Position numbers and translations under genes: made by a program
Assembly (NCBI GenBank): GCA_945900705.1
Contig: CAMDKJ010000124.1
Coordinates: 1 to 5,646, forward strand
DNA: 5,646 nt
From: Bifidobacterium breve
GTDB taxonomy: Bacteria; Actinomycetota; Actinomycetes; S36-B12
Direction of reading: 5' to 3'
Part shown: positions 3,839 to 5,646 of the stretch, piece after piece
Position numbering within the stretch: position 1 is the first letter of the stretch
Layout: each line of letters opens with the position of its first letter
Notes under the pieces: generated by a model
What the model was told of the DNA's origin: nothing
Databases searched by the model: none
The model's input: the letters and a program-made list of their open reading frames with translations, nothing else

Positions 3839-5646
3839 AGTTTTTCAACCGGCGCGTATCTAAGTAACAGGCGCTTGATACCCGAGGACCCAAAATCGAT
3901 GGTGGCATCAGCTTTGGCACCAACGCCATCAGCCGAGATGACCGTGCCTAGGCCAAATCGCTCATGAGTTACTCGATCGCCGGCGGCCAGCACGACGGTT
4001 GGACCATCGTTATCTGAACGGTCACTAAGTCGGCGCGCAGCGCTCGTGCTACTCGGTGAGGACCCAAATCCATTTGACCCAATCGGCATATTCATCGGCT
4101 CTTCACGCTCCCATTGCACATCAGGGATTTCGTCAAGGAAGCGGGAGGCGGGATTAAATGATGGAGTGCCCCATGCGGATCGTGTCATCGAACGCGTTAC
4201 ATAAAGCCGCTCACGCGCTCGAGTGATGCCGACGTAAGCAAGGCGGCGTTCTTCTTCCAGCTCCTTTGGATCACCGAGGGACCTTGAATGTGGAAAAATG
4301 CCATCCTCCATCCCCGTTAGGAACACCACCGGAAATTCAAGGCCTTTTGCCGTATGCAGTGTCATCAAAGTGACGACGCCACCTAGTTCATCACGATCAG
4401 GGATCTCATCAGCATCGGCAACAAGTGACACGCGCTCCAAGAAGTCAGTAAGGGTGCCTTCGGGGTTCTCGTTCGCAAACTCCTGCGCCACCGACTCAAG
4501 CTCCGCCAAGTTTTCAACCCGGGTTTCATCCTGCGGATCAGCCGACCCCTGCAATTCACTTAGGTATCCACTTTGCTCAAGCACCGCTTGCAACACCATG
4601 GCGGCATCTGCACCTGATTCAACTATCGTGCGTAGATCACTAAGCATCCGTGTGAATATCTCGATACTGGAAAGTGATCGGGTGGCAATACCGGGCGCCT
4701 CTGACGCCCTGTCCAAGGCCGCTGCGAACGAAATGCCGGCCCGCTGGGCCAATGCATCGACCATGGCTTCGGCGCGCTCGCCAATACCCCGTTTGGGGAC
4801 ATTAAGGATTCGCCTTAGTGAAACTTCATCGGTGGGGTTTGCGAGTGTTCGAAGATAGGCAACCGCGTCGCGTACTTCACGACGCTCGTAGAATCGGACC
4901 CCTCCGACTACGCGATAGGGCATACCTACCCGGATGAAGATGTCTTCAACTGAACGCGACTGCGCGTTGGTTCGATAGAAGACCGCGACATCGCTTGACT
5001 TCAGGCCTTCTTCATCACGCAGCCGCCTGATTTCGTTGGAGACGAATGATGCCTCGTCATGTTCATCGTCTGCCACATATCCAACGATCCCTGAACCGGC
5101 CCCAGCGTCGGTCCAAAGATTCTTAGCCCGCCGGCTGCCATTACGGGCAATTACTGCATTGGCCGCGGTAAGAATGGTCTGGGTGGATCGGTAGTTCTGC
5201 TCCAGCACGATCGTGCGGGCATTTGGGTAATCGCGCTCGAACTCCTCGATATTGCGAATTGTCGCGCCCCTAAATGCGTAAATCGATTGGTCAGCATCAC
5301 CAACAACGCAAAGCTCACCTGCCGGCAACTCCGCAGTACCTGGACCGACTAACTCCTTAATGAGTACGTACTGGGCATGATTAGTGTCTTGATATTCATC
5401 AACCAAGATGTGACGAAAACGGCGCCGGTAATGCTCCGCAACGTCTGGGAAAAGCTGTAATAGGGCAACTGTGGCTGATATCAGGTCATCGAAGTCGAAT
5501 GCGTTGGCGCGCTGCAGCCGCCGCTGATAATCACGGTAGGCCTCAGCGAGGGTTTGCTCCATGTGATTACTTGCCTGGCGGGCAAACTGCTCGTAATCAA
5601 TGAGCTCATTCTTCAGGTTCGACACCTGCGCCAAGAAAGCCCTGGG
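3835..5646 (-). CDS. pcrA: ATP-dependent DNA helicase PcrA/UvrD1 (C-terminal part)
   Basis: A superfamily 1 3'-5' DNA helicase that unwinds DNA in nucleotide excision repair and clears proteins, including RNA polymerase, from DNA. The frame is open to the window edge, giving 603 residues. Roughly 170-200 N-terminal residues are outside, including the Walker A motif. The apparent start at 5634 is internal (a TTG within ...FLAQVSNLKNEL). Helicase motifs visible, numbered from the edge: II DEYQDT (83-88), III GDADQSIYAFRG (116-127), IV QNYRST (150-155), V TLHTAKGLEF (428-437) and VI ERRLAYVGITRAR (466-478). A Ser/Asn-rich linker (about 512-551) leads to a C-terminal Tudor-like domain (about 555-603, GDRVTHERFGLGTV), which in PcrA contacts RNA polymerase. 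All motifs inside the window are intact with no frameshift. UvrD and PcrA names overlap; the Tudor-type tail and actinobacterial context favour PcrA/UvrD1. Confidence 0.96.
   Translation of the reverse strand, partial: PRAFLAQVSNLKNELIDYEQFARQASNHMEQTLAEAYRDYQRRLQRANAFDFDDLISATVALLQLFPDVAEHYRRRFRHILVDEYQDTNHAQYVLIKELVGPGTAELPAGELCVVGDADQSIYAFRGATIRNIEEFERDYPNARTIVLEQNYRSTQTILTAANAVIARNGSRRAKNLWTDAGAGSGIVGYVADDEHDEASFVSNEIRRLRDEEGLKSSDVAVFYRTNAQSRSVEDIFIRVGMPYRVVGGVRFYERREVRDAVAYLRTLANPTDEVSLRRILNVPKRGIGERAEAMVDALAQRAGISFAAALDRASEAPGIATRSLSSIEIFTRMLSDLRTIVESGADAAMVLQAVLEQSGYLSELQGSADPQDETRVENLAELESVAQEFANENPEGTLTDFLERVSLVADADEIPDRDELGGVVTLMTLHTAKGLEFPVVFLTGMEDGIFPHSRSLGDPKELEEERRLAYVGITRARERLYVTRSMTRSAWGTPSFNPASRFLDEIPDVQWEREEPMNMPIGSNGFGSSPSSTSAARRLSDRSDNDGPTVVLAAGDRVTHERFGLGTVISADGVGAKADATIDFGSSGIKRLLLRYAPVEKL

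Noticed and set aside
3825..3845. Intrinsic terminator for the M23 gene (CTAATTAG then AGTTTTT)
   Set aside because: The palindrome has no loop and only AT-rich pairs at its centre, so a stable RNA hairpin is not expected despite the T-run.
4298..4858. Plus-strand open frame of 186 codons inside pcrA
   Set aside because: It lies wholly antisense to intact helicase sequence, gives a low-complexity Ser/Ala/Arg-rich protein with no motif, and has no ribosome binding site. It is a shadow of pcrA codon usage.
1..5646. Mobile element, CRISPR, defence island, tRNA or rRNA
   Set aside because: No transposase or integrase, no long terminal repeats, no regularly spaced repeats and no tRNA-like fold were seen. 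All gene space is taken by housekeeping or metabolic families, so I do not claim a new system here.

Overview
The window looks like an ordinary stretch of chromosome from an actinobacterium (Actinomycetota) with moderately high GC. The grounds are the general style of the proteins, a PcrA-type helicase with a C-terminal Tudor-like domain, possible leaderless starts, and a convergent M23 peptidase/pcrA pair. From memory, Mycobacterium tuberculosis has the same pair as Rv0950c/Rv0949. The species cannot be named from the sequence. I found no mobile element, CRISPR array, RNA gene or phage gene. Every gene belongs to a recognisable family.

Layout: (1) 1-798, minus strand: the N-terminal 266 residues of an FAD-dependent aromatic hydroxylase of the salicylyl-CoA 5-hydroxylase type, cut by the window edge. 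(2) 799-935: a divergent control region with a good sigma70-type promoter for the plus strand and, next to the hydroxylase start, a short 9-bp repeat. (3) 936-1736, plus strand: an NAD-type short-chain dehydrogenase (SDR). (4) 1760-2044, plus strand: a stand-alone Lrp/AsnC ligand-binding (RAM) domain protein that probably has its own leaderless promoter. (5) 2041-3189, minus strand: a complete glycerate 2-kinase. (6) 3190-3291: a short divergent promoter region with two small palindromes. (7) 3292-3834, plus strand: a small secreted M23 metallopeptidase with all zinc ligands. (8) 3835-5646, minus strand: the C-terminal three quarters of the DNA helicase PcrA/UvrD1, cut by the window edge.

The genes do not form one pathway. 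The hydroxylase and the SDR diverge from a shared control region and could both serve breakdown of aromatic or CoA-linked acids (inference). Glycerate kinase feeds glycerate into glycolysis. The M23 peptidase is for the cell wall and PcrA for DNA repair. Packing is very tight: both convergent gene pairs meet at their stop codons, one sharing TTAA and the other abutting as TAATTA, so no intergenic room is left for a terminator. The points most worth a second look are the reading frame and repeat just ahead of the hydroxylase start, the stop-to-stop junctions, the leaderless RAM gene, and a pair of cysteines found only at the end of the secreted peptidase.
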